DNA of 64,000 nucleotides, from positions 124,001 to 188,000 of the forward strand of contig NZ_JANIIC010000002.1 in NCBI RefSeq assembly GCF_024519315.1. Reading direction: 5' to 3'. Origin of the DNA: Streptomyces malaysiensis subsp. samsunensis (GTDB taxonomy: Bacteria > Actinomycetota > Actinomycetes > Streptomycetales > Streptomycetaceae). The translations under genes and the position numbers were made by a program. The notes below the pieces were generated by a model, which worked only from the letters and a program-made list of their open reading frames with translations, ran no database searches and had not been told where the DNA came from. How positions within the stretch are numbered: the first letter of the stretch is position 1; every line of letters starts with the position of its first letter. Below, in pieces: positions 1-8,865 of the stretch.

Positions 1-3000
1 CCGGTCAGGGCGGAGGTGGCCACGCTGAAGGTGACCTCGCCGAAGTTGCCGCCGATGAGGATGGCGAGGGCCGCCCGGACCGAGGCCCACATGGCGCGCC
101 CCTCCATGAGGGCCGAGACGATGGTCTCCAGGCGGTCGTCGGTGACGACCAGGTCCGCCGCGGCGGTCGCGGCGGGGGTGCCGCGCCGCCCCAGGGCGAT
201 CCCGACGTCCGCGAGCCGGATCGCGGGGGCGTCGTTGGCGCCGTCCCCGGTCATCGCCACCACCCGGCCGAGGCGCTGGTACGCCTGGACGATGCGGACC
301 TTGTGGTGCGGGCTGCACCGGGCGATCACGTCCACCGTCGGCAGCAGCTCGTCCAGCCGCTCGTCGTCCATCTCGTCCAGCTCAGGACCGGTGGACACCT
401 TCGGCTCGGGGACGTCCAGGATGGGGGCCGCGATGGCGTCCGCGGTGGCGGGGTGGTCGCCGGTGAGCATCACGGTCTGCACACCCGACTCGCGCAGCCG
501 CGCGAGGGCCGGGGCGGCACTGGTGCGGACGGGGTCGGCGATGGCGATGAAGCCGAGGAAGTCCAGGTCCCGCACGGTGTCGTCGGTCAGCTCCTCGCCC
601 TCCCGCATCCGGCGCTCGGCCACCGCCAGCACCCGCCGCCCCGCACCGGCCAGCTCCTCCGCGGCGTCGGCCAGCTTCTCGATGTCCCGCGCGTCCAGTT
701 CGGTGGCCTCTCCGGTGCCCGGTGCGCGCCGCCGGGCGACCCGCTCCAGGACGCCCTCGGGCGCCCCCTTGACGCTGAGCAGCGCGCCGTGTGTGGTGCG
801 CCCGGCGGTGGCGTGGTAGGCGCGGGAGGGTTCGAAGGGCAGCGAGTCGGTGCGGCGCCAGCGGGGCGCTCCGCGCCGCACCCCGACCCCGGCCCGGCGC
901 GCCCCCACGCTCACCGCGCGGTCGGTCTGGTGCGCCATGGGCTCGGCCTGGCGGGCCGGCGGGGTCGCGCGCAGCGCGGCGGCGAGCACCGCCTTACGGG
1001 GCGCGTCGAGCCGGTCGGCGGGGAGCGGGCCGCCGCTGTCGCTGACGGCCGCGAGTTCGAGGTTGCCCTCGGTGAGGGTGCCGGTCTTGTCGAAGCACAG
1101 CACATCGGCACGGCCGAGCGCCTCGATGGTGCGGGGGTTGCGGACCAGGGCGCCGAGGTCGGCCAGTCGGCGGGCGGCGGCGAGCTGGGCCGCGTTGACC
1201 AGGAACGGAAGCCCTTCGGGGACGGAGGCGACGGCGAGGTTGACGGCGGAGGCGAGGTTCTCGGTGGGCGGGAGGCCGTGCAGCAGTCCGGCACCGGCGA
1301 CCGCCGCGGCGGATCCGAGGGCGATGGGCACGCTGGCCCGGGTGAGCGAGGTCAGCCGCGCCTCGACACCGGTGACGGGGGCGGCCTGGCGGGCGGTGGC
1401 CAGGCTGCGGCCGACCTCGGTGGCCGGTCCGGTGGCCACGACGACGGCCACGGCCCGCCCCGCGCTGATTGTGGTGCCCTCGTAGAGCATCGAGCGGCGC
1501 TGGGTGATGTGGGCGGCGACGACCGGCACCGGAGACTTGTTCACGGGGAGGGATTCGCCGGTCAGCGAGGACTCGTCGACCTCGAGCCCTTCGGCCTCCA
1601 GCACCCGGCAGTCGGCGGGCACCACGTCCTCGGGGCCCAGTACGACGATGTCGCCGGGGACCAGGTCCCCGGCGGTCACCAGGCGTTCCGTACCACTTCT
1701 GCGGACCCGGGCGCCGATCGCCGACCGGGCGAACAGCTCCGAAAGCGCCCGCTCGGTCCTGACCCGCTGGAAGCCGCCGACGAGGGCGGAGATGCCGGTG
1801 ATGGTGGCCACGAGCGCGGCGTCGGTGCGCGAGCCCACGGCGGCGGCCAGGGCGGCCCCGGCGGCGAGGACCGGGGTCAGGGGGTTGGCCAGCTCCTCGA
1901 TGAACGCGGCGGGCAGGCTGGTGCCGGTGGGCTCGCCCCGGCGCGGCCCCTGCCCGGTGCGGGCGGCGGCCTCCTCCGTGGTCAGGCCGTCATGCCCGGT
2001 CCGCAGCCGCTCCAGCACCCGGGGGACGGGCATCAGATACCAGGGGGTGGTGGTCACCGGCGGGTCCATGGGGCGGGCGAGGAGCTGGCGCGCCCGCCAG
2101 TTGCCCAGGGCGAAGGCCAGGGTCCCCGCGCTGGTGCTGGACGCCGCGGCGCGCGCGGTGGCCTGGTTCGGGACCGCCTGGAGGGCGGCCACGGCGCCGA
2201 TGGCGCTGCCGCCGGAGGACAGCAGGGCGCTCTCCCGGTCGACCCGTGCGGCCACGCCGACGGCGTCCACGATGAGCCCGGCCGACTCCAGGTCGGCGCC
2301 GACGAGCAGATGGGCGCCCCAGGCGGGGGGCTCGCCCTCGCGGTGCACCCCGATGCCGCAGTCGGCGGCGCCCAGGGCCCGGCGGTTGCCGGAGAGCAGC
2401 AGCACCACGGCGCCATCGGCCTGGAGGGAGCGTACGGAGGCCACGAGACGGCCGCCGGAGGGCACCACCGCGTCGGCGAAGGTGATGTCCGTGGGCTGCT
2501 GCCGGTCGGTGGCCAGGACGATGCGGGCTCCGGCCCGGCGGGCGGCGGCCGCCACGGCCTCGGCGCCCGGCACGGTCTGCGGGGCGAGGCCCACCACCGC
2601 CTGGAGCGTGCGCCCCCGGGCCAGGCCGAGTACGCGCTCGCTGCCTCGGCGGCGGAGCCTGGCCGCGGTCTGCCGCCCGGTGCGGCCGGTCAGCTCCAGC
2701 CGGTCCAGGGGGCCGAGCACCCATCCGCTGTCGCGGCGGGTCTCCAGGGGTTCGTCGGGGTCGAAGAGGCCGAAGAGCCGCTCGGCGGTGCGCTCGGGGT
2801 CGGCGCCGCCGAGGAGCTCCAGGTCGATGGGCTCGTAGCGGTCGCCGCGCAGCGCCGCCTCGTCCAGCAGCACGGTGTCGACCTGGCCCAGCCGCCGCAG
2901 ACAGCTGCGGTCCATGGCCAGCACGCCGCGCAGCGCCAGGAACCGGCCGAGGCTGGTCGCGAACCCCTCCCGGCCGGCCCCCGGCGCCTTGGGCACGGAC

Positions 3001-3941
3001 GAGAACCCGACGGCGAACCCGCGGCGCGGCCCGGCGAAGGGGGCGGCGAGGACACCGGCCACGGCCCCGGCGGCTATGGAGCGCTCCGCGAAGCGCTCCA
3101 CGGTGTCCTTGGGGGACGGCCCCGGCCGCTCGACCACGATGGGCTCGGCCACCACGTCCTGGGGGCCGTGCACCAGGTGCGGCTCCATCGTGGCCCAGGC
3201 CCGGCCCTCCGCCTCCGCCTCCCGCCACAGGGCCATCCGCTGGATGAGGTCGAGCGCGAGCCCGCCGCCCCGGGTGGCCACGCCCTGGGTCAGGGCGGTC
3301 AGCACCGGCAGTGCCGCCTCGGTGGGCTCCCCGCGGGTGATGGCCAGGACCAGCCGCCGCAGACGGGGGTGGCCCTGGATGATCGACATGGCCGCCGCCA
3401 CCTCGGTCGGCAGCTTGAGCCAGGGGGTCAGGCGCAGGGCGGTGGCCACGCTCAGCCCCACGACGTCCGCCGCCACGACGGCCAGCGACTGGGCCTCCTT
3501 GGGGCCGCCGGAGGGGTGGCGCGGCTCCGGTGCCCACTCGTCGAACTCCTCGGTGGGCGCGACGGGCGCCTGGACCTCCGCGCGCTCGATCCGGGCGATC
3601 AGGTTCTGCTCGGACGGAGGCGGCTTGTCCACGGCCACCACGACGCGCTCGGAGGGGGCGTTCACCCGTGCCCACCGCACCCGCGGATGGTCTTCGAGGG
3701 CCCGTTCCACTCGGCGGGCCACCAGCTCGCCCCCGATCCCGTGCACCCCGCGGACCTCGATGTAGTAACGCCCCGGATAGGACCAGACCCCCCGCTGGGA
3801 GGGCCGGACCAGCCGCCCGACGGCTCCGGCGGCGTCCCGCATACCCGCGGCCACACCGCCCTTCAGGGGTGCGAGCAGCAGTGCCGGCGGCATGGGCAGG
3901 CGCAGTGCCGCCAGCGAGGACAGCGAGGACAGCGGTGACAT
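1..3941 (-). CDS. Long cation-translocating P-type ATPase (CtpH/CtpI-like), 3' end beyond the window
   Basis: About 1313 codons are visible and the reading frame runs off the left edge without a stop. The start is ATG at 3941, preceded by a GGAGG ribosome site about nine bases upstream. An N-terminal stretch of roughly 100 residues resembles degenerate heavy-metal-associated folds. The actuator loop LTGES is near residue 792, the phosphorylation motif DKTGTLTE near residue 948 and the hinge motif TGDGAND near residue 1230, so the catalytic core is intact. Mycobacterial CtpH and CtpI have this very long architecture with a degenerate first half. The transported ion cannot be read from the sequence. 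The gene is divergent from the next one. Confidence 0.88.
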   Translation of the reverse strand, partial: MSPLSSLSSLAALRLPMPPALLLAPLKGGVAAGMRDAAGAVGRLVRPSQRGVWSYPGRYYIEVRGVHGIGGELVARRVERALEDHPRVRWARVNAPSERVVVAVDKPPPSEQNLIARIERAEVQAPVAPTEEFDEWAPEPRHPSGGPKEAQSLAVVAADVVGLSVATALRLTPWLKLPTEVAAAMSIIQGHPRLRRLVLAITRGEPTEAALPVLTALTQGVATRGGGLALDLIQRMALWREAEAEGRAWATMEPHLVHGPQDVVAEPIVVERPGPSPKDTVERFAERSIAAGAVAGVLAAPFAGPRRGFAVGFSSVPKAPGAGREGFATSLGRFLALRGVLAMDRSCLRRLGQVDTVLLDEAALRGDRYEPIDLELLGGADPERTAERLFGLFDPDEPLETRRDSGWVLGPLDRLELTGRTGRQTAARLRRRGSERVLGLARGRTLQAVVGLAPQTVPGAEAVAAAARRAGARIVLATDRQQPTDITFADAVVPSGGRLVASVRSLQADGAVVLLLSGNRRALGAADCGIGVHREGEPPAWGAHLLVGADLESAGLIVDAVGVAARVDRESALLSSGGSAIGAVAALQAVPNQATARAAASSTSAGTLAFALGNWRARQLLARPMDPPVTTTPWYLMPVPRVLERLRTGHDGLTTEEAAARTGQGPRRGEPTGTSLPAAFIEELANPLTPVLAAGAALAAAVGSRTDAALVATITGISALVGGFQRVRTERALSELFARSAIGARVRRSGTERLVTAGDLVPGDIVVLGPEDVVPADCRVLEAEGLEVDESSLTGESLPVNKSPVPVVAAHITQRRSMLYEGTTISAGRAVAVVVATGPATEVGRSLATARQAAPVTGVEARLTSLTRASVPIALGSAAAVAGAGLLHGLPPTENLASAVNLAVASVPEGLPFLVNAAQLAAARRLADLGALVRNPRTIEALGRADVLCFDKTGTLTEGNLELAAVSDSGGPLPADRLDAPRKAVLAAALRATPPARQAEPMAHQTDRAVSVGARRAGVGVRRGAPRWRRTDSLPFEPSRAYHATAGRTTHGALLSVKGAPEGVLERVARRRAPGTGEATELDARDIEKLADAAEELAGAGRRVLAVAERRMREGEELTDDTVRDLDFLGFIAIADPVRTSAAPALARLRESGVQTVMLTGDHPATADAIAAPILDVPEPKVSTGPELDEMDDERLDELLPTVDVIARCSPHHKVRIVQAYQRLGRVVAMTGDGANDAPAIRLADVGIALGRRGTPAATAAADLVVTDDRLETIVSALMEGRAMWASVRAALAILIGGNFGEVTFSVATSALT

Positions 3942-4027
3942 CGAGGGAACCTCCGCTCCCCGGGCAGCCTGCCCGGTTCATCCCTATTACCCTGAAAAGG
4001 GAAGAAGATTCAATTCGCCATCACCGT

Positions 4028-4726
4028 GTGGACGTGAGACCAGTGACCACTCCCGCTACTTCACGCAAGCGCAGTTCCTCGACAGCCGCGAAGAAGACGG
4101 CACCGGCACGCGGCGGCACGTCGACGAAGGCCCGGACCGCGGCGGCTCCGTCGGCCGCGTCGAAGACCTCACAGGCGAAGCGGCCGACGAGGGCCGGCAG
4201 GCCGTCCAAGACCACGCAGCGGCAGCGGACGGCGAAGGCCGCCAAGGGCCCCATGGAGATATCGTCCGCCGACGGCAGGCGCAGCCTGACCGTCACCGTG
4301 CCCACGTTCGACACCGTGGGCCACGCCACCAAGGAGACACTCGACACCGTCGGCCACGCCACGAAGGAAACCCTCGACACCGTGGGCCACGCCACCAAGG
4401 AGACCCTCGACACGGTCGGCCAGGCCACCGGCCGCGCGACCGGCGGGGCCGCGAAGGTGGCGATGAAGCCGATCGAGATGGCCCGCCGGGTGCTGCCCGC
4501 CAAGGGCGGACTCCCCCTGTACGTGGGGCTCGGCGCGCTGGGTGCCGCGGAGGTCATCGAATGGCCGGTGGCGCTCGGCATCGGGGTCGGCTACGCGGTG
4601 CTGCGCAAAGGCGGCATGATGGCCCAGCCCGAGAAGGGCACCGAGGGCCGCACCGCCGGACGGGCCAAGAGCGGCCGCTCCGGAGGCCGTTCCCAGACAC
4701 GCGGATCCGCCAAGGCCGCGACGTAA
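4028..4726 (+). CDS. Lys/Ala-rich protein with 11-residue repeats and a C-terminal membrane segment
   Basis: Family not recognised. The first ~75 residues are a basic Ser/Thr/Lys/Ala-rich tail. Next come four near-identical copies of DTVGHATKETL-type 11-mers, predicted to form an amphipathic helix like LEA or phasin-type proteins. A hydrophobic segment (GLPLYVGLGALGAAEVIEWP and following residues) could span or associate with a membrane, and the C-terminus is basic. GTG codons at 4028, 4034 and 4043 are all possible starts, and none has a convincing ribosome site. Function unknown; an envelope- or DNA-associated structural role is only a guess from composition. Confidence 0.7.
   Translation: MDVRPVTTPATSRKRSSSTAAKKTAPARGGTSTKARTAAAPSAASKTSQAKRPTRAGRPSKTTQRQRTAKAAKGPMEISSADGRRSLTVTVPTFDTVGHATKETLDTVGHATKETLDTVGHATKETLDTVGQATGRATGGAAKVAMKPIEMARRVLPAKGGLPLYVGLGALGAAEVIEWPVALGIGVGYAVLRKGGMMAQPEKGTEGRTAGRAKSGRSGGRSQTRGSAKAAT
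4311..4425 (+). repeat. 33-bp in-frame tandem repeat, about 3.5 copies
   Basis: The unit GACACCGTGGGCCACGCCAC followed by AAGGAGACNCT recurs at exact 33-bp spacing and encodes the 11-mer DTVGHATKETL. Copies differ mainly at third codon positions, which suggests selection on the peptide. The last copy drifts to DTVGQATGRAT. Confidence 0.9.
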
Positions 4727-5072
4727 CGCTACGACCAGCGGCTCCGCATCAGGTCGATTCCGTCCGCAAAGCGGGCAGAAATCGGGCACGACTCTGCTGG
4801 AAACGGGCACCCCACAGTCACTGTAGCGTTGGTATACACCAGGAAGCGGGCCTAACACCCGTCACTGAAATCCCCCTGGGGTCCGGCGCATTGCTTGGCC
4901 GCGGTGTCGTCGACCCTCCGTCATCTGGGGGTTCACCCGAGGCGGACTGACCACTCCGTCACGAATCGACCGAAAGCGGTGACTCCTCTTGGCCCTCCCC
5001 CACAGCGCTCAGAGTGCCCCTCGAGTGCCCGGACAGGCAGTGCCCGCCGCCTCACGGCACTCGGCCACCGGA

Positions 5073-5648
5073 ATGGCCACACTCGCCCCCGACCTCCATG
5101 TGGTGGCCGGGGACGAGGACTTCTTCCGACACTTCGGCGCGTCATCGGCCGAGCTGTGCGGGCGCAGCCTGTTCGATCTGCTGCACCCCAGCGCCCCCTC
5201 CGTCCTACGGGAACACTTCTCGCGACTGCACGACGGGCGGCGCACCCGCTTCACCGAGCGCGTCCTCGGCTACCACTCACGCGGCCGGGTCTTCTCGGGC
5301 AAGCTGACCGGCACGGCCATCCAGGGCCGGTCCGACCGGCTCTCGGCCATCGTCGTGATGGTCAAACCGGACGATGAACGGCCGGCGGAGGAACCGCCTC
5401 CCACCGGCCAGAAGCTACTGTCTCCGCTGGAGGCCCGAATACTCGAGGGAGTGGCCACCGGTGCGTCCACCGTGCAGATGGCCGCCAAGCTCTATCTCAG
5501 CAGACAGGGCGTCGAATACCACGTAGGAGCGATGTTGCGGAAGATGAAGGCACCCAACCGGGCCGCCTTGGTCTCGCGCGCCTACGCGGCGGGCATGCTG
5601 ACCGTGGGCACCTGGCCGGCCCGGGTACGCCCCGAATTCATCAAGTGA
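5073..5648 (+). CDS. PAS-LuxR transcriptional regulator (PimM-like)
   Basis: Residues ~1-95 form a PAS-like sensor (VVAGDEDFFRHFG, CGRSLFDLLHPSAPS). Residues ~125-185 form a LuxR helix-turn-helix (LSPLEARILEGVATG, LYLSRQGVEYHVGAMLRKM). This layout and sequence match the PAS-LuxR activators of polyene macrolide clusters such as PimM. The frame is open back to a TTG at 4989, but ATG at 5073 gives 191 residues, matching the ~190 of PimM, so it is preferred. The gene stands alone, 43 kb from the polyketide remnant and away from any polyene synthase in view. It may act on a cluster elsewhere. Confidence 0.82.
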   Translation: MATLAPDLHVVAGDEDFFRHFGASSAELCGRSLFDLLHPSAPSVLREHFSRLHDGRRTRFTERVLGYHSRGRVFSGKLTGTAIQGRSDRLSAIVVMVKPDDERPAEEPPPTGQKLLSPLEARILEGVATGASTVQMAAKLYLSRQGVEYHVGAMLRKMKAPNRAALVSRAYAAGMLTVGTWPARVRPEFIK

Positions 5649-5681
5649 TGTTCATCATGTGACGCCGTGTCACTCCCTTCG

Positions 5682-5707
5682 GGCCCGGGGCGCCAGCGCC
5701 CCGGGCC
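5682..5707. terminator. Perfect GC-rich hairpin after the PAS-LuxR gene
   Basis: GGCCCGGGGCGC and GCGCCCCGGGCC pair perfectly across a two-base centre (effective loop four bases), 34 bp past the stop codon. There is no T-tract, as is usual in Streptomyces. Confidence 0.7.
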
Positions 5708-5801
5708 TGTGGATTTCCGCCGCCCGGCGGGCACTTCACATTCCGGCGACTTCACGGGCCCCGCGTGGGACACCTCCGCCGCTCAGTAGGCTGAGACGGC
5801 C

Positions 5802-6569
5802 ATGCGTTCACTCCCCTCCCGGTCGCGCCCCGCGCGACGGCGCCCCCGCCACCGGCTGCCACGCGGCCTGCCGCCCGCCGTGCTCGCCGTATGCGCCGCC
5901 CTGACCGCCACGGGATGCGCGGCCCAGGCGGGGGTGCGGGACGACGGCGCGGCGCCCTCGCTTTCGGCACCGGCCAGCGCGGTTCCGCTCTGGCCCGGGT
6001 ACACCCCCTCGGTCACGGCCCCGCCCCGTGAGAAACCCGATCTCGCCCGCTATCTGCCAGTGGACAAGGTCCGGCTGCCCGCGGGCGGACTGGCCGCCCT
6101 CTCCGCGAAGGACCTGCTGCTCCACGACCCGAATGTGCCGGCGCTGGTGCAGAAGCAGATCTCCGTCTGTCCGGGCGGTGGCAACTGCGCGCTGCGGGAC
6201 GCCGTCCACCGCGATCTCACCGGCGACGGCCGGGACGAACTGGTGGTCGCGGTCGATCTGCCGCGATTCGACCGGACGCTGCTCCAGGTCTACACGGCCT
6301 CCGGCCACACGGTCCGCCCGGTGCTGATCTACTGGGGCCCGCCGGGGCTCACCGGCGAAACCTTCGGCCGCGATCTGCTGATCAGCGCGATCGGCGAGGA
6401 CGGCCGGGTCACCACCCGCTTCCACTGGAACGGCACCGTCATGGCCGCCTTGACGCCCGAGGACGGCGCGGGCCCCCGGCCGGACGTCACGTCCGAACCG
6501 CGGGCCGTACCGTCGGACGGCGGCGCGGCGGACCCGGCCAACCGTACGGAGACGAGGACGACGCGATGA
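5802..6569 (+). CDS. Secreted lipoprotein, CseA-like position in a two-component operon
   Basis: The N-terminus has an arginine-rich stretch, a hydrophobic segment and a lipobox (LTATGC, cysteine at about residue 39), so the mature protein should be lipid-anchored outside the membrane. A segment with DLTGDGRDELVVAVDL resembles an FG-GAP/VCBS-type calcium-binding repeat. Its stop overlaps the next start (ATGA). The order lipoprotein, response regulator, kinase is that of cseA-cseB-cseC, where CseA dampens envelope-stress signalling. A similar modulatory role here is inferred. Confidence 0.75.
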   Translation: MRSLPSRSRPARRRPRHRLPRGLPPAVLAVCAALTATGCAAQAGVRDDGAAPSLSAPASAVPLWPGYTPSVTAPPREKPDLARYLPVDKVRLPAGGLAALSAKDLLLHDPNVPALVQKQISVCPGGGNCALRDAVHRDLTGDGRDELVVAVDLPRFDRTLLQVYTASGHTVRPVLIYWGPPGLTGETFGRDLLISAIGEDGRVTTRFHWNGTVMAALTPEDGAGPRPDVTSEPRAVPSDGGAADPANRTETRTTR

Positions 6570-7339
6570 CCACCGGCTTCACCCCACCCGGCGCCGCCCC
6601 GGGCCCCGGCTCCCCGACCGAGGCGCATCTGCTGCTCGTCGAGGACGACGAGGTGATCCGCAATACGGTATGGATGTCCCTGGAGCGGTACGGCTTCACC
6701 GTGTCCACCGCGGGCGACGGCCTCACCGGGCTGGAGATCTTCCGCGAGAGACAGCCCGATCTGCTCCTGCTGGATGTGATGCTGCCCGAACTGGACGGCA
6801 TCGGACTGTGCCGCAGGGTCCGCGAGTTCAGCCTGGCGCCGATCCTGATGATGTCCGCGCGCGGTGACTCCCTCGACGTCGTCTCCGGTCTCGAGGCGGG
6901 AGCCGACGACTATGTGGTCAAGCCCTGCGAGAGCGCCGTCCTGGTGGCCCGTATCCGCTCGCTGCTGCGCCGCGCCTCCTTCACCCCCATGGCCCGCGCC
7001 CCGCACGCCGAGGCGCGCGGCGGGGCTCCGGAGCCGGATGGCGCGGCCGGACCGGACACCCTCGTCTTCGGCGAACTGACCATCGACACCCTCGGGATGG
7101 AGGTGCGCCGCGCGGGCGAGCCGCTCGCCCTGACCCCCACCGAACTGCGGATGCTGCTGGAGTTCGCCGGCTCGCCGGGTGTGGTGCTGGAGCGCCGTAC
7201 GCTGCTCAGCCGGGTCTGGGACCACGCGTGGCAGGGCGACACCCGGGTGGTCGACCTCCATGTGCAGCGGCTGCGCGCGAAGATAGGCGCCGAACGGATC
7301 GAGACGGTCCGCGGCTTCGGATACAAGCTGCGGCGCTGA
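6566..7339 (+). CDS. OmpR/PhoB-family response regulator (CseB-like)
   Basis: The receiver domain occupies residues ~15-130 with acidic pocket VEDDE, phospho-acceptor aspartate in LLLLDVMLPELDG and lysine in VVKPCES. A winged-helix effector domain follows (residues ~165-257, with RVWDHAWQGDTRVVDLHVQR). The receiver strongly resembles CseB, including GLEAGADDYV. The usual KPF is KPC here. Start overlaps the lipoprotein stop by four bases and the kinase begins three bases after the stop, so the three genes are translationally coupled. Confidence 0.88.
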   Translation: MTTGFTPPGAAPGPGSPTEAHLLLVEDDEVIRNTVWMSLERYGFTVSTAGDGLTGLEIFRERQPDLLLLDVMLPELDGIGLCRRVREFSLAPILMMSARGDSLDVVSGLEAGADDYVVKPCESAVLVARIRSLLRRASFTPMARAPHAEARGGAPEPDGAAGPDTLVFGELTIDTLGMEVRRAGEPLALTPTELRMLLEFAGSPGVVLERRTLLSRVWDHAWQGDTRVVDLHVQRLRAKIGAERIETVRGFGYKLRR

Positions 7340-7341
7340 CG

Positions 7342-8727
7342 ATGACGCTGCGATGGCGGATCGTCGCCCTGGTGGCGGCGGCGACCTGTGCCGCCGCGGC
7401 CGCGGTGGGGGTGCTGGTGCACCATGCCTCACGCGACCGCGAACTGTCCCAGGCGCGCGACGGGGCGCGCACCACCCTCGAGCGCGCCGCGCTCGGCTAC
7501 GCCCGCACCGGCGGCGTCCAGGGCTCCGGCGCGGTGCTGGACGCACCCGGGCTCCCCGGAGGTCTGCGGCGGCTGGTGGCCAAGGGGCATCAGGGCACCG
7601 AGTTCGCCACCGGCCCGGACGGACCCGCGATGTGGGCGGCCCGGCCCGCCGATGGCCAAGTCCTGTCCGTACGCATCGACATGAGCACCGCGATGCGCAA
7701 CATCAGCGCGCTGGACACCAACATCATCCTGGCCGGGCTGATGACCACCGCCGTGGTGCTGCCGCTCGGCGTGCTGACCGCCGAGCGGATGAGCCGGCGG
7801 CTGCGGCTCGCGGCGGCCACCGCGCGGCGGATCGCGGCCGGGGACCTGGACGCCCGGATCTCCCCCGCCGCCCGCCCGCACGACGAGATCGCCGAGATCT
7901 CCGGGGCCGTGGACTCGATGGCCGCCGCGCTCCAGGAACGGCTCCTGGACGAGCAGCGGTTCACCGCCGATGTGGCGCATGAGCTGCGCACGCCGCTGAT
8001 GGGGCTGGTCACCGCCGCCGAACTGCTGCCGCCGGGCGAGGCGGCCGGGTATGTGCGCGACCGGGTACGGGTGCTGAGCACCCTGGTCGAGGAGCTGCTG
8101 GAGATCTCCCGGCTGGACGCGGGCGCGGAGGAGGCCGATCTGTCCCCGTGTCCTCTGGGGCCGGTGCTGGACGAGGCCATCGCCGGCACCGGGCTGTCGG
8201 CACGGCTGCGGACCGGCACGGCGGAGGGCACCGGACAGCCGGACTCCGCGGAGGACACCGGGCAGCGGGATGCCACGGACCGGACCAGACAGCGGGACTC
8301 CGCGGACGACACCGGGCCGTGGCACTCCACGGACGGCCCGAAGGTGTGGACGGACCCCCGCAGGCTCACCCGTATCGTCGCCAATCTGGTGGTCAACGCC
8401 CATCGCCACGGCCGCGAACCGGTCGAGGTGACGGTGGCGGCGGACGGCCGGACCGTGACCGTGCGCGACCACGGCACCGGCTATCCGGACGATCTGCTGG
8501 AGAAGGGCCCGCAGCGGTTCCGCACCGGGGTCCGGGAGCGCGGCCGGGGCCATGGCCTCGGGCTGACGATCGCGGTCGGCCAGGCTCAAGTCATCGGCGC
8601 CACGCTGGAGTTCGGCAACGCACCGGACGGCGGCGCGGTCGCCACGCTGCGTCTGCCCGAAGGGCCCGAGCGGCCGGAGCTCTCCGACCTGCCTGAGCTG
8701 CCCGATCCCGGACCGATACACGGCTGA
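7342..8727 (+). CDS. Membrane sensor histidine kinase (CseC-like)
   Basis: 461 residues from ATG 7342, directly after the regulator stop; an in-frame open extension upstream lies inside the regulator gene and is not used. An N-terminal membrane helix, a short extracytoplasmic loop and a second helix lead to HAMP, then the phospho-histidine motif ADVAHELRTPLMG. The ATPase domain has its N box (NLVVNAHRHG), G1 (VRDHGTGYP) and glycine-rich box (GHGLGLTI). Between them sits an unusual low-complexity insert of about 40 residues made of degenerate GTGQxDSAEDT-type repeats. Probably phosphorylates the adjacent regulator in response to an envelope signal. Confidence 0.88.
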   Translation: MTLRWRIVALVAAATCAAAAAVGVLVHHASRDRELSQARDGARTTLERAALGYARTGGVQGSGAVLDAPGLPGGLRRLVAKGHQGTEFATGPDGPAMWAARPADGQVLSVRIDMSTAMRNISALDTNIILAGLMTTAVVLPLGVLTAERMSRRLRLAAATARRIAAGDLDARISPAARPHDEIAEISGAVDSMAAALQERLLDEQRFTADVAHELRTPLMGLVTAAELLPPGEAAGYVRDRVRVLSTLVEELLEISRLDAGAEEADLSPCPLGPVLDEAIAGTGLSARLRTGTAEGTGQPDSAEDTGQRDATDRTRQRDSADDTGPWHSTDGPKVWTDPRRLTRIVANLVVNAHRHGREPVEVTVAADGRTVTVRDHGTGYPDDLLEKGPQRFRTGVRERGRGHGLGLTIAVGQAQVIGATLEFGNAPDGGAVATLRLPEGPERPELSDLPELPDPGPIHG

Positions 8728-8865
8728 TACATCGTCGAGCGGAAGTCGAGACACGGCCGAGCCCAGGCCGACACCGTCCGTTGCGGTTCCGAAGATCTTC
8801 GCTGAGGAGGATGGCGGCGACCCCCGCGAAACCTCGCGGCCGGGATCGACGGAGGAGCAATCGGC

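Noticed and set aside
303..3938. A 1211-codon open frame on the plus strand opposite the P-type ATPase
   Set aside because: Its translation is Gly/His/Gln/Arg-rich with no domain, while the minus strand carries all P-ATPase motifs. It is an antisense shadow caused by high GC.
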